30,007 nucleotides of DNA from a virus. The DNA lies in the IMG/VR virus record IMGVR_UViG_3300023281_002225, positions 1 to 30,007 of that record; one strand, written 5' to 3'. Shown in pieces: positions 29,483 to 30,007 of the stretch. The position numbers and the translations under genes are program-made. The notes below the pieces were generated by a model. That model had not been told where the DNA came from. It was given only the letters and a program-made list of their open reading frames with translations, and made no database searches. Position 1 is the first letter of the stretch. The number at the start of each line of letters is the position of its first letter.

Positions 29483-30007
29483 ATGAATTTTAAAGAGTTT
29501 GAAGATTTATCTAATATTGATGAAAACATGTCTTTAGAAGAATGGCTAGAGAAGGCTATTCCTTTGGTGGAATATGTTAAGCCTAGTCGTTATAGCGTTG
29601 AAGTCAATTATCGAAGTAAAATCGATGAAATGATGGATGCTTTTGCTAAAATTGCTCTTGGTTATGTTAGTGCCGCTTTAAAAGGGGATGGTTTTCACGT
29701 CAAACATGTCTATGATGAAAGCCCTATTAGGATTTTAGTTTCTAGTAGAAATTGGGACGATGGAGAATGGTGCGGTGTAGTTAATTTCAATCCTAAACAT
29801 GAAGGTGGCTCTTTTATACTTTCAAAAGGATTCTACAATAAAGACCGTAGAACTATTTCTATTCAATCTAGCAAAAAATGCGAAGGCAATTCTGCTACTG
29901 ATATTGCGAAACAACTTAGAGAAGCAATGCACGAATTAAGAGACAAATCAGATCGTCATACTCTAAAATTAAAAGGTGTTCCACTAAAAAGAGGTCCAAA
30001 AAGTTAA
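29483..30007 (+). CDS. Hypothetical protein with FKEFEDL start
   Basis: This 174-residue protein begins six bp after the gp13-like gene and ends exactly at the window edge with TAA. It starts MNFKEFEDLSNIDENMSLEEW, then a helical region (SKIDEMMDAFAKIALGYVSA). The C-terminal half is beta-rich (HVYDESPIRILVSSRNW, CGVVNFNPKHEGGSFILSKG) and ends with basic residues. I do not recognise the family. Being next to neck genes, it may be a virion or head-assembly protein. Confidence 0.65.
   Translation: MNFKEFEDLSNIDENMSLEEWLEKAIPLVEYVKPSRYSVEVNYRSKIDEMMDAFAKIALGYVSAALKGDGFHVKHVYDESPIRILVSSRNWDDGEWCGVVNFNPKHEGGSFILSKGFYNKDRRTISIQSSKKCEGNSATDIAKQLREAMHELRDKSDRHTLKLKGVPLKRGPKS

Overview
The window is AT-rich DNA from a contractile-tailed phage of the T4 superfamily, probably a large environmental (possibly marine) myovirus. 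Recognisable T4-type parts are a tail sheath (gp18-like, 19431-21809), two gp19-like tube proteins (18206-18748, 18852-19418), a gp15-like sheath stabiliser (22034-23032), gp14-like and gp13-like neck proteins (24512-25045, 28577-29476), a gp26-like baseplate hub protein (12638-13720) and a gp55-like late sigma factor (17304-17867). Octamers equal or close to the T4 late promoter core TATAAATA lie just upstream of many of the genes, which fits the gp55 homologue. No tRNA, rRNA, CRISPR or bacterial housekeeping gene was seen. The host cannot be named.

Layout. 1-1314 (minus): start of a long repeat-rich virion protein that runs off the left edge. 1403-6306 (plus): accessory structural genes, including three tandem paralogues with a lectin-like fold, followed by a DUF2061 membrane protein and a PD-(D/E)XK nuclease (to 7134). 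7118-13720 (minus): a paralogue of the repeat protein, a sulfotransferase-like protein, a coiled-coil protein, then a baseplate/tube block (gp26-like, a 54-residue protein, a structural protein and two tube-like proteins). 13760-16105 (plus): small proteins and a free-standing PAS-domain protein. 16090-17212 (minus): a glycosyltransferase and a small helical protein. 17304-18155 (plus): the late sigma factor and a small companion. 18206-23032 (minus): tubes, sheath, a 70-residue protein and gp15. 23068-30007: alternating short blocks with neck proteins, basic small proteins and unknowns.

The clearest unusual element is at 25132-26868. A 246-nt group I intron (25518-25763, minus) interrupts a small virion-type gene after only seven coding bases (ATGGCCT), so its P1 helix includes bases directly after the start codon. 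A LAGLIDADG homing endonuclease gene lies just outside the intron on the opposite strand, an arrangement suggesting collaborative homing. Other points of interest are a possible small RNA between a late-type promoter and a terminator (10390-10516), a PAS protein without an output domain, a peptide shared by the sheath and a tube-like protein, and a possible frameshifted tail on the gene at 23068.

The genes appear to work mainly as a late virion-assembly region. gp55-like sigma would read TATAAATA-type promoters. Strong, often bidirectional hairpin terminators at 9088, 10486, 18165, 18777 and 25071 separate the blocks. Family assignments were made by reading the sequence and have not been checked by database search.
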